64,000 nucleotides of DNA from Nymphaea colorata (Eukaryota > Streptophyta > Magnoliopsida > Nymphaeales > Nymphaeaceae), in NCBI RefSeq assembly GCF_008831285.2, contig NC_045139.1:29057206-29121205 (forward strand), given 5' to 3'. Numbering within the stretch: position 1 is the first letter of the stretch; every line of letters starts with the position of its first letter. Made by a program: the position numbers and the translations under genes. The notes under the pieces were generated by a model. It was given only the letters and a program-made list of their open reading frames with translations, searched no databases and was not told where the DNA came from. Of the stretch, positions 47,368 to 58,655 are shown piece by piece.

Positions 47368-50025
47368 ATGCCCTTTCATCAAAGTCTTTCATTGAGAACG
47401 AGAAGGAAGCCTCTTCATTCATTCCTTCCTACTAGTGTTAGCAAAGCTCACGAAGCATTTGGTAGAGTTTCTCGATGGATTTCTGGCTCTACGTTTAACT
47501 TCTTGCCTTCTGAATCCATACCAACTGGCTGCCACTTTCTCCAGTCCAACGTCCTCCGGATTCATCGCAGTGCTCACTTCTCTAACAGTTCCATCAGTTC
47601 ATTTCTAATTTGCAGATATAACCATGTTGCTCTCCCGCTGTCTGTTGAAACTCACCACCCAAACTTTGCCTCACGGCGTGCTCTCACCCCTGGTTTTGTT
47701 TATGATTCTCAGTTCGAAGAGTTGTGGTGTCTCCTCTGCAGGATTCGTTTGGCAGGCTCTATCCCTGATGCCTTTGTCTATTGCCGGCTTTTGTCAGCGT
47801 GCTCTTTGCACCGATCTTGGCAAAGAGGGTTGCAGGTGTTTGTGCATATTATCAAATTTGGGTATTTGTCCAATTTGTATGTGGCAACCAGCTTGATTGA
47901 TTTTTTGGCCAAAAACGCAAGCTTTGACGACATCATGTGGGCTTTTTATGACATTCCTCATAGAAATGTGGTTCTTTGGAATGCTGTTATTGCTGGTAGC
48001 GTGAGGCACAAAGAGAGCTGGGTGGCACTTTCTCTCTTCAAAAGTATGCTGTATGATTCTCATTATGTACCAAATTCTTTTTCACTTTCAAGTGTCTTAA
48101 CTGCTTGTGCTGGTATTGAAGAATTGGACTTGGGTCGATCAATTCATGTTTGGATAATCAAATGCAATCTTCTAGATGATGTTTTTGTTGCAACTGGCCT
48201 CGTTGACATGTATGCAAAATGTGGAAGCATGGTGGATGCCCTTGTGGAGTTTCAGCGAATGCCCGAACGTAATGTTGTGTCCTGGACAGCTGTAATCTCA
48301 GGTTATATTCGCCAGGGTGATGCTGTTTCTGCTTTTGAGTTCTTCAACAACATGAGAACTTTTGGAGTTGGTGCAAATATATACACTCTCACAAGTATGC
48401 TCTCTGCCTGTGCTAAAATAGCCAAACTTGAACAGGTATTGCAGTTTCATTGTTGGATGTTGAAGAATGGTCTTTTTTCAGGCACTGTGGTTTCCGAGGC
48501 CCTCATAAATGCATATGCAAAATGTGGGAACATTGAATTGTGTGAGAAAGTTTTTCATGAAGAAAGAGTCAGTGGTGATAAGATATCTATCTCCTTATTC
48601 TCAGCCATGCTTGCTGGTTATGCTCAAAGCCAGAATTCTGGAAGATCTATTTGGTTGTTCCAGCAGATACTTCATGAAGGAATGAGACCTGACAAATATG
48701 CAACATCAAGTGTTTTGAGTGTAGTGGACGTTGAAGAACTAGGGAAACAGATACACTCTTTTGCTGTTAAGACAGGATTATCTTGTGATGTTTCTGTCGC
48801 TAGTTCAATTTCCACAGTGTATTCCAAATGTGGAAGCCTAGATGAAGCTTTTCAATTGTTCGAGGGAGCAGTTGAAAGAGATGTTGTTTTTTGGACATCC
48901 ATGATTGCTGGATTTGCAGATCATGGCCAGCCAGAAAAGGCATTTGAACTAGTCAGAAAAATGCAGTTCGAAGGACTCAACCCTGATGTGTTCACTCTGT
49001 CAGCTCTCCTCACTGCTTGTTCTGTTTGCAAATCGTTGAGGAAAGGAAAAGAAATCCATGGCTTTGCTCTTCATTTTGCCATGGAAGGACAAAATCTCGT
49101 AGGCAGTTCTCTTGTTAATATGTATTCCAAATGTGGAGACACAGTTTCTTCCTTCAGAGTATTCAATAGGATGCCAGAAAAGGATCACTTCTCTTGGTCT
49201 TCTCTTATTTCAGGTTTGGCACAAAATGGGTATTGTGAGGAGGCCTTGATGCAATTTCATGAGATGCTGAAGGATGGATTGAAAATAGATAGTTTTGTTG
49301 TGTCATCGCTTCTTGGGGTGCTCTCAAGTCTCACGTACGTGGAACTGGGCAAGCAATTTCATGCTCAAACCATAAAAACAGGCCTGGAGTTCGACCTTAC
49401 TGTAGGCAGTTCTTTGGTTACTATGTACTCAAAATGTGGAAACATAGAAGATTCTCGGAAAGTATTTGATCTTCTATGTGCAACAGATGTTGTGTCTTGG
49501 ACTGCCATAATTGCTGGCTATGCTCATAATGGACAAGGTCTTGAGGCTCTTCAAATGTTTGAGCAGATGCTAGAGAAAGATATTGAACCAGATGCTGTGA
49601 CTTTTGTTGGGGTTTTGACTGCATGCAGCCACAATGGTTTAACAGAAGCAGCATATGGCTATCTTGATTCCATGGAAAAAGATTATAGTATCAAACCAGG
49701 TATTCCACATTATGCATGCATGGTCGATGTGCTTGGCCGATCTGGCAGACTGGAAGAAGCAGTGAAGTTCATAGATGCAATGCCTCTCAAGCCAGATGCG
49801 CTTGTTTGGGGAACACTTCTTGGTGCCTGCAGGCTCTATGAGAATGTTGAGCTTGGAAAATTGGTAGCGAACAAGGTTCTAGAGCTGGCTCCCAGTGATT
49901 CAGGAGCCTATGTGTCATTGTCCAATATGTCTGCGAAGATAGGCAACTGGGGAGATGTTACAATGATAAGGAATCTGATGAATGATTTTGGTATTCAAAA
50001 GGAACCAGGGTGGAGCTCAGTATAA
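47368..50025 (+). CDS. OTP87: E-class PLS pentatricopeptide repeat protein, OTP87-like organellar RNA editing factor
   Basis: This intronless 885-aa PPR protein binds organellar transcripts and should direct C-to-U editing. Residues 1 to about 60 are basic and Ser/Arg-rich, like a mitochondrial or plastid targeting sequence. From about residue 125 come tandem P, L and S repeats, recognisable by recurring VDMYAKCG, NVVSWTAVISGY and GKQIHSFAVKTG-type blocks. The C-terminal E motif ends KEPGWSSV at the stop, so the E+ and DYW domains are absent. From memory, Arabidopsis OTP87 (At1g74600) has nearly the same length (895 aa) and the same ending, so this is a natural end and not a truncation. OTP87 edits mitochondrial nad7 and atp1 sites. 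Such E proteins need a DYW partner for catalysis. The PPR-E class is certain; the OTP87 orthology is likely. Confidence 0.9.
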   Translation: MPFHQSLSLRTRRKPLHSFLPTSVSKAHEAFGRVSRWISGSTFNFLPSESIPTGCHFLQSNVLRIHRSAHFSNSSISSFLICRYNHVALPLSVETHHPNFASRRALTPGFVYDSQFEELWCLLCRIRLAGSIPDAFVYCRLLSACSLHRSWQRGLQVFVHIIKFGYLSNLYVATSLIDFLAKNASFDDIMWAFYDIPHRNVVLWNAVIAGSVRHKESWVALSLFKSMLYDSHYVPNSFSLSSVLTACAGIEELDLGRSIHVWIIKCNLLDDVFVATGLVDMYAKCGSMVDALVEFQRMPERNVVSWTAVISGYIRQGDAVSAFEFFNNMRTFGVGANIYTLTSMLSACAKIAKLEQVLQFHCWMLKNGLFSGTVVSEALINAYAKCGNIELCEKVFHEERVSGDKISISLFSAMLAGYAQSQNSGRSIWLFQQILHEGMRPDKYATSSVLSVVDVEELGKQIHSFAVKTGLSCDVSVASSISTVYSKCGSLDEAFQLFEGAVERDVVFWTSMIAGFADHGQPEKAFELVRKMQFEGLNPDVFTLSALLTACSVCKSLRKGKEIHGFALHFAMEGQNLVGSSLVNMYSKCGDTVSSFRVFNRMPEKDHFSWSSLISGLAQNGYCEEALMQFHEMLKDGLKIDSFVVSSLLGVLSSLTYVELGKQFHAQTIKTGLEFDLTVGSSLVTMYSKCGNIEDSRKVFDLLCATDVVSWTAIIAGYAHNGQGLEALQMFEQMLEKDIEPDAVTFVGVLTACSHNGLTEAAYGYLDSMEKDYSIKPGIPHYACMVDVLGRSGRLEEAVKFIDAMPLKPDALVWGTLLGACRLYENVELGKLVANKVLELAPSDSGAYVSLSNMSAKIGNWGDVTMIRNLMNDFGIQKEPGWSSV

Positions 50026-50299
50026 CAAGTTCAAGTGATGAGAGTAACGTCAGACCTGTTAAGTTTCCTTGATTAGGGGAAAAGGAGAGAGAGTTGCTGA
50101 TTGTGGCTGGTACGTCCTATATTTATGAATGGCTTCCTTAGGGGTCATGTACTGGTGAGAATTCCACTGTGCAGCCAGAACCTTTTTCTCAAAATTTAGA
50201 AAGTGAAACTCGCCTAGCAAACATGTAATTCTTATTCCGAAAATTCACCGACGATTCCAGAATAAGAATTCAGAATTAAAGTGGGATCTAGAGGAGTCC

Positions 50300-50302
<3 letters not shown>

Positions 50303-50355
<53 letters not shown>
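50303..50355. repeat. Compound (TA)18(GA)n microsatellite
   Basis: A TA run of about 36 bases passes directly into a GA run of about 17 bases, 280 bases downstream of the PPR stop codon. Confidence 0.95.
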
Positions 50356-53300
50356 TGGTTGGTTCCATATAATTGTATTCAAATAATAAAAATAGCAACT
50401 AACAACTAACAGACTAGGATACCATCGATTATTCAACAAAAAAGAAAGCAATTTGTTGTTGCTGCACCCAAGCTGTGCCTGCACTTGCATCATGTTGATT
50501 TGAGTGTGACGATCTTTTTAAGGAGTCCGTTACTTGGATCCTAGGACTTTTTTTTGCCAGTCAATGCTTCTTTTCATGCATCTCCGCATCCTCTTCCCTT
50601 TGTGTCCTTCCTCTGCTGCACAGCCTCACAGTCCTCTTTGCAGCCTCGCGTTTCACCTTTTTGCACCGGCAACATCCTCCTTTGGCATCAACTCTCCTCC
50701 AGCGACATTCCTTTGCTCATGCAAGCTTCATCGACCTACGGCTTACAGCTCTTATCATTGACCTGCCATCACTGCCATCGTCATTGATGTCGTTGCTTCA
50801 CCATTGCTTGTGTTCATCTATTGAAGCTTCCCGACAGTGATCCATGGAGCATCAGTGACCGGTTGTAGCCTTAATGGTGATGCCACCTCCATCATAGATG
50901 TCCTAATGTCAAAATGAGATAGAGTTCAAGAACGGAGGATAGTTTTGATTGCCAGACGTGCTCCATCAGAAATAGGCAAGAGCTTCTGATGCTGGATTCA
51001 TTCCATCAGGAATTTGTGAGGGCTCCATTAGAGGTGAAGTGGGTCTCTGACACACATTTGTCAATAGTGGACATATACACTATCTATGACACAAATTTTG
51101 CGTGAGTGATGGCCTTGATTTTGTGGAACAAAAAGTTAAGTTGTTGTATTATGAATGAAAAGGGTGACATCTCCAGTCGTAGAAACTGAAGTGAGGCATT
51201 TGCCCTAGAAAAGAGTTCCTGGATGTCAATCCTGATGCTCTATTGCATCCAACCCATCGAGAGCCTTGGTTTCTGTTGACAAGTCTTTTTTTCTTTCTCT
51301 TCTACTTCACTAGTGACTTCCTCATTTTTTTTTCAATAGTACTGTCTTTTACTGTTTTCTCATGTCTTCACTCATTTTATTGCTTTCAACTATGTTTCAA
51401 AGCAACAATGTGAGTTTCTTCTGGTTTTTGTTTTTTGGTGCGAAGCCAGCACATCTTCATGAGCAGCAGTTCAGAATACCAATTATTTTGCATGTTATAT
51501 ATTATGTTCTCTAGATAAAAATATGTTATCTGTAAATTGGATGCTGAAAGTTTCTTGTTCTAAATGATGTCCATTTGGATCTACAGATTTTGATGGTCTA
51601 TCCATTTAGCTTCTAATTGAGCCATGAGTATGAAGGATGGATCTTGGTATTCTGGTCGTGTGGTTGAAGATCATGCACAATGACGACTTATGGGATATCT
51701 GAGGCTACGAGTTTCTCAAACTATTCTCTCATTTTCTATCATGAGAAGTCCAGAATGCAGAATTTTTGATGTAGTACTTTGCTGTTTGCCATATCAGTCT
51801 ACCAATATATTACAACTCCAGTAACTAAATTCTATTTCTGGATACACATATATGATCTTAAGCACCTATACTTTTGGCCTGATCATACCTCAACAAAATG
51901 TAATGTCAATGCAAGGCATGCAAGCTTTCTTCCATGGGCAAGTTCTTTATTAGCTCATTCTTTCTTAATGGAACATTTTTCAGTTGCATTTCAACTTCGC
52001 ATGCTATTTTTTCCTCAGCTATGGCCCTATACCTATGTTGTGTTTGCTTGTTTTTAATTGTTGCATTTCAATTTCTGAGATGCATTTGTCTACTAGTACC
52101 TGTAGGCATTTCCAATGTTTTAAAGGATTCACTTTCCAGGATGGCAAAAGAAAATACCCATTCTTCAATATATTACTGCTTACAAATGACTCAAATATTG
52201 TTGTCGAAGACAATGGGAAGTCGGAAGCTGCAACAGAAGAATAGTAGGGTTCCAACTATCTGCAGTGGTTCCAACAGCTTCACGGTTCTCTTCTTTGCTG
52301 CCTCGCAATCTGTTCTGAAAGGTAAGCTAATCAATGCAACCTGTTTTTCTAGGTGGTATTGTTGATAGGTAACCAAGTTTATTGGGTTTTTGGATAAAAG
52401 GTAACTAGAACTAGGGTTCCTTCTGGATGGGTGCTCAATTGTGGTGTGCGGTGATTTGGAGACACTCTTGCTTTCTTAGAATTTAGAAAGGCAATAGTTT
52501 GTCCTTAGTTATGCTTAATATCATCTTCAATTTGGCAACAATGCACTGCGATGCTTGAAATTTTTATTAGGTTTTATTTGTACTTTGTAGTTCTTGTATG
52601 CTACAGATCTTTCTTCTAGCTTTAAAATGTTGATCCAAATCCACCATTTAGATGTTTCATGATTTTACCTTATACTGAGCAGCTCAATAATGCTGCAACA
52701 ACTATGCAATTTTACATAGAAAAATGCTCCATAAGTTTTTTTGCTGATACAAAAAAATTTCACTCTTTGGCAGTTATTGATATTTTGGTGTTTTTTTTCT
52801 CTAGGAACTGAAAAGAATCACATGCTTTTCTGGCATCCTTTCAGGTAATCTTGTCACTTGTGGCTAAAATTTCAGTTTCTTTTCACCTAACTTGCCTCAT
52901 TTGGCTGATGTTTTTCTGTGTGGACGTTGCAGTGATGCTTCTTGGGCTTCTTAATATGGGTATATGGGCATTTCATGTTGAAGAACGATGCTATCCAGAC
53001 ATTAGCCCCAGCATCTTCTTACGCATTATTTGAGTCTTCTTCACTGCTTGCATACCATCACAATTCAAAAGATACTTAAATATCGATTTCCCTTTTTGAT
53101 GTTTGTTCTGCATTTTTGTTCGATTGAGGTCCACCTGTTATGGAACATTGTGACCTTGTCTGTTTCTCATGCAGTTTCTGTCCATTAGTCAATGTAAAAC
53201 AGGTTCTGGAAGTTGTATGAGCCTCTGATACTGATTCGTTTTAGTAAGTCATGATTAAGCTAATTCTCCAAACACTGCAGCAGCCACAGATACCTATGAG

Positions 53301-55380
53301 CTTTGTGTGCTTTCTCTTAGTACCTTTTGCTGTTTATGGCCCTTATTTTACCACGGAGGACAAGAACAACGATGCAGTTGATCAGCAGATTAGGCATTTT
53401 ACAATTATAGTAAATTGAATGGCTTATTTATGATTTTGCAACCTTCAGCTGTTCCGGGTTTAAGAGATCATGACTACTAGTGCCAACGGTCAATATTTTT
53501 TCCCCAGCTTCCTCATCAAACAGCAGAAAAGAGTTTTTGCACTAATTGTTCCAGAAAACCAAAAACACACTAAATTTAGAATAATAGTTTTCCTTTTCCA
53601 CCTTGCTTTAGGATCATTATTCAAACATTTTAATTGTAAAACAATTAGTTAGGGCCGTCAAATGGGCCCTTAGCTTTGGCTTGTCATAAATGCGAGAATT
53701 GCTCAGGTGATCTGTAATTTCCCTTTCATGTGTATCCATTAAGTATCAATTTTGAACAGGTTTAATGGCTACGACAAGTTTGAGACCTTAAGAGGTTCGG
53801 CATTAAAATTTCATGATAAATACAGTCAATTATCTCATCGTCACCCAACTTCGGTGCACATCGTAAAAAGCTATGAACCAAAATAACTGCTAATATGATA
53901 CGAGTATCTGATCTCTTAAAAAGAAATCTCAAAATCTTAAACATACAAATCCACTTATTTTATGCGTCTGGTTGGTTGGATCACAACCCGCTTGAGTAGA
54001 TCCCAACTCAATTAGCACTCGATTTTGATCCACACCTTAATAAGAAATCATGAACCAAGAAAGTAAATAGTATGACTAAGTATCTAAACTCATGGAAATT
54101 TCTCAAAAATCTTTAATAATATGACTGTTCTTTTAAGTTCTCACACGTGTGGTGCAAATAGATTCTTGTTGCAAAATGAGCACGAAGTGCAGATGAAAAC
54201 ATGCATCTAACTTGTTATTGTCCTGGAATAACTAAATATTATTGTAGGTTTATGGAATTTCCATTTTCAGACCTAATCTGTAAACATATCTCAAAGAGAA
54301 GGCCTCATTTTTTAGATTTGTGATATATCCTCTTTGACAAGTTTCATATATAGGTCTGCTTGTTATGGCTGTAGCCTGTACTGCGTAACTGAAATTTACA
54401 AACTAGTCCGGTTAATTTAATAAACCCCCTTTCATTTTTAAAAGATAACAAATAAACACTTTGTTTCATTGGTGAAGGGTTGGGTCAATCCTTTGTTTTT
54501 GTCTAGTGTTTAGGTTGTATTGGCCTTTCTTTGGATATATCCATTTTGTTGAAATAAAGGTACTGGGCCTAATTTTTCACTTCAAACACTTTGATTTCAA
54601 TTGGAAAAAACACAATGAAAGTGCAAAAGCTTCATGCATATTTGCAAAATGGGAATTGCTTTAAACTATGTCGTATGGTAGTCATCAGAGAAAATCAGTA
54701 CCATATCATGATATTGAAACATTTAGAATCATAAGAGGATTCTGGAATTACTATTAATATATGGGCTTGCAAATAATAATTTTCCTGCTCTTTTGGTAGG
54801 TACAAATGAACAGAAGGGGGTCCAAGGAAATTACTCTATCATGGTAAAGGTTAAAAATGTTTTTATGTGATCACAGACGCATGAAAGTACCCAAGACTTG
54901 ATATGATCCAGTACATGGAAATAAAAACCAAATCCAAAAATAAGGTCCAAAACCAACTGAAAATTTGTTTTCTTGTAATTTATATATAGGTCGCCTATTT
55001 ATTCTTCACTCTGGACAAGAAAGGAAGGTAGGAGAAGAAAAATTCAGTGCCAATAATCAACCAGCTTCGCTCTATCACTCTTTTGTGTTTAATTGTTCCC
55101 TTACTATTTAACGAGATACCAGCAGAATAATATCTTGAAACACAGACTCTTGCAGCAATGTTTTTCATCGGGACATGACACTAATGGTGGCCTCATCAAA
55201 CCATCATTTGACGTCTTCCTCACGTTGGGACTTATAGACGTGGAAAGCATGTTACGAATGTAAGCTTGGAAGATTACTGCAACCTGCTCTTTGCTACGAC
55301 GGTTCTGTATGTTAAGAGATGCAGTTAGATCAGAAATCAAGTGAAACTTATAACGGTGCTTCAGTGCACAGATTCACATG

Positions 55381-55405
55381 AGAGAGAGAGAGAGAGAGAG
55401 AGAGA
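55381..55405. repeat. (GA)n microsatellite
   Basis: About 12 AG units, 250 bases downstream of the NAC gene stop. Confidence 0.9.
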
Positions 55406-55655
55406 ACACCGGACAGCATGCAATTCCTGCTACTGCATTTTCCTTTTTAACATGCTTGCATTAAAAAAACAAGCATTAACGCCTAAGATCTTTAAAAGCT
55501 AGTTCAAGGTGGAACACTTGGCTGTAGTGGTGTTCATTCTACTCTGTAAGTATAGATGATATACATCAGTTAGTCGATAGATAGTGGTGTTACTATGTCT
55601 CTTCTTCACTTTTTTGCTGCAGAAGGAAATTATACGTATTACAAGATACTGCTTC

Positions 55656-58655
55656 CTACCAACTGCACATCTTGTTCGTGGAGTAAGTTGTCGGCATCTC
55701 AGTTGATACTGTGGTAGAAGAATCCCACGATAAGCTAGCCTTCAATGCATCAAACGCATTAGACTGGACGTTGAATGGGAACGCAGCTGCTGCTCTAACT
55801 GTTGTCACTTGGGCATTTCCAACACAATCGTTCTGAGCATTCCGCAAGTATGTCACCTCTTCTCCATTCTGCTGCTGCAAATTCTCTACAAAACTGGCAT
55901 TATGCTGCTGCTGCTGTCCAAAATCAATGCTCACAGCCCCCTTGTTGATGTCTCCGACCATGCCGGAGGAAAGGTTTATAAGCATATCCAGTGGTGAGTA
56001 TGTGTAGCTTAGAGGTGCATCTGTAGTTGTAACTGACAGTGTAGCAGATCTGCAAGCTTGTGGAATATTTGGTTTGCTGTAGGCTGGCAAAGTTAGAGAT
56101 GAGAAGTCCTCAGTAGCAGACGTTTGCAACTCGTTGTTGCTGCAGGCATGGATTGCTGACCCAGTTTCCGTGGTGCAAGAGATGTTCTCTGAAGTAAACT
56201 GGCCTGAGCCTATAGTATGCAGGAAAGCATCAGAATCAATGCTGGTTTTCAGCACTGGAGATGGCCATGAATGAGAGAATGCTCTTTGAGACATGGGATT
56301 GTTTTTTTTGAAGATCCTGCAGATTGCCCATGAATCCTAAACAAGAGAAGCATAGCATTAAGTCAGTGTTCACAAGATCTTGAGAAAAAGGCCATATAAT
56401 TCCTAGTGTTAATCTGTGCTTTGGGCTTTAATAGGGTCTGTGATCTCTCACTTGGTAGCTCTTGCGTTTTTTGGATGAGCAGAAGTAATTTATCCTACCA
56501 CTTAAAAGTGAGGAGATGCTTTCATCAAATCACTTGTCTCTTTAAGGTACAGGGTCTACTTTTAACCAGAAAAGTGAGTGGATGCTTCCACCTAACCACT
56601 CGTAGGCCCTAAATAAGAGCTGCTTCAAGTGCCTGCTAGTAGTTTTAGTGAGGTCAGTTCTAAGATTCGACCACCTTCCTCTTTCTACAGGAAGTGGGCC
56701 ACTCCAAGACTCAATGCTGAAGGCAAGGCTAGTGATCTAACTTATTGAAGTTCTCCTTCCTATATAAATTCATGTACTTATTCTAGTACTTGAACTGAGT
56801 ATTCAAGTACCTTTTCCTCATCAAAATAATGTACAGAGCGTGGGACTCACGGTACTTGGTGGGACTGCTACTGAAGGAAAAATGAATGAATTACTTGACT
56901 CTGGTAGTGCAACTTCTCTCTTACTTGGACCACGTCGCTGCAGCTGCGTACTCTGCTCTATTCTTCAATATAATAACCCATCAACGTGGTGTGGGTCCCA
57001 CCAAATACTAGTAGGACCCACCTGTTGATCTAGTGTGTCTAGAGGAGGAAGAGAAATTGGTCTACTCGGTTGGAGTATATACAGAAGCCTCCTCCCTTGG
57101 TTGTTTGATCATGATGGAATTATTTTACTCGTGCCCTGCAGTGACCCTAAGGAGAAATGAGATCAAGCCTTCAAGTCTTTCACGTTCTCAACTCTATTCG
57201 TCATGTAATGAATATTACTGTGGACTCATGAAACTGAAGATGAACCCCACGAAATGGTGCAAAATGTGTTTGGTGGCAAAGATAAAGAACAAAAATAGGT
57301 ATGAAGAGATTTTGATTGTCTCAAAAGAGCCATGTCGAGTGAAATCTCGCGCTCAGATCAACGGCAGACTTAGGAAGTGGCCACCCTAGAGCTTGAACTC
57401 CTGATCTCTCACATGGCAACTGGAGTTATAATTTAGCATTGCACCAAACACTGACCTTCTAATCATCCACAATCTAGCCCATTTAAGGTAAACATGAAAT
57501 CTATATATGAGTTAATGGCTCACATTTGGTGGGATGCTTTTGTCGAGTGGCTTCTTGGGGGTGCAGGTCGAGTCGGTGAGAGAAGGCAGCCTGAACTCGT
57601 GCATCATCCAATCCGTTTTGATTCCTTTTGCAGCTCTCCCTCTGTAGAAAACCAGTGATTTCTTGAGCCCAATGCACTTGGTTCCTTCCGAGGAATAGAT
57701 GGGCCTGTCTGTTCCTGTGGCCTTCCAGAAACCTGCTCCTGTAACTCTGTTGGGCCGCGCGCTATTCCTATATTTCCTGTCCCTCGGGCAGTAGAAGTAC
57801 CACTCTTTCTCGCCGACGGTCGCCAGCTCTTCATGTAGCAGCAGGGAAAGAATAGTTCATTAGATCTCAGAGACTAAAGCAACTCATGAAAAATAGAAGT
57901 AGAGGTTCTCTTCTAGTTTTTACTTGTTGAGAGTAAGAGATGAAGGACATCCACAGAGTGATGCCTTTAAGGTGGAGTTACTTTTGAGACATTACCAAAC
58001 ATTGATGAAATAAGTTAGTAAAATAAAACTTTAAAAGGCCAACAAATAGTGGCCCAAATTTTATGCCAAGAAACGTAAAACCTTCTGTTGGGTGTACTGA
58101 ATATGAACTTTTTTGAGGGAAAGAATGTCTAAGACGTTTGACACTGGTGCATTATTCTGAAAAATAACACTGTTGTTGACAATGTAAAAGCTAACTAACT
58201 TCAGCTGAAATAAGAAAAAAATGCTCAGCCCTTGATAGAATAGTGAACAGTGATAGGAAGAGACTCTCATTTAGTTTTCCACTGCCAAGATGTAGACTGT
58301 AAATTAAGCTGGTAAGGAGCGGTAGAGAGTTACCAATCTGGGGTGCAGTTTCTCTTCATAATAACCAACAAAAGGAAAAGCATATACTTTTGTTCACAGG
58401 AGGAGGAAAGAGTGCGAGGTGAAGTCGTGAAGAGTAGAAGCGACAAACGTGAAGAGTAGAAGCGACAAACTTACTTGGAAGATCCCATGGATCGTACTTA
58501 TATATGTCCAGCTGCTTGATGAGCTCTACGGAGAGCGGCTTCTGTTGCACCTTCCTTTTGAGGTAAAACCCTACAAGCTCTTCATCTGTTGGATGAAATC
58601 TAAACCCTGGCAGCATGATCTCATCGATCTTCTCTACCTCATTCTTCTCATCCAT
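55656..58655 (-). CDS. FEZ: NAC transcription factor, FEZ/NAC094 type
   Basis: This is a nuclear transcription factor of the NAC family. Coding exons (minus strand) are 58475-58655, 57524-57828 and 55656-56336, in frame, 388 aa. This is the standard three-exon NAC layout, with the NAC domain in exons 1-2 and the start of exon 3. Subdomain A is [20 protein letters not shown] (from residue 15). Later come [88 protein letters not shown] and, in exon 3, [11 protein letters not shown]. The NAC domain most resembles Arabidopsis FEZ and NAC094. FEZ promotes formative root-cap divisions. The C-terminal activation region is Ser/Thr/Gln-rich with a QQQQH run. FEZ versus NAC094 cannot be separated by eye, so the symbol marks the clade. 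Confidence 0.92.

Larger units (their letters stand above)
50026..55655. other. Gene-poor stretch between the PPR and NAC genes
   Basis: Both flanking genes end towards this region (convergent), so only their 3'UTRs are expected at the edges. It has a compound TA/GA microsatellite, T-rich tracts and a GA repeat. A CT-rich part at 50.55-50.9 kb has open frames on two plus-strand phases, but their composition is low-complexity. I recognise no gene. Confidence 0.5.

Noticed and set aside
50534-50787. Two overlapping plus-strand frames of about 75 codons
   Set aside because: CT-rich low-complexity composition, both phases open, no domain and no splice context.
57033-57389. 118-codon frame inside NAC intron 2
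   Set aside because: It lies within a well-defined intron and has no recognisable similarity.
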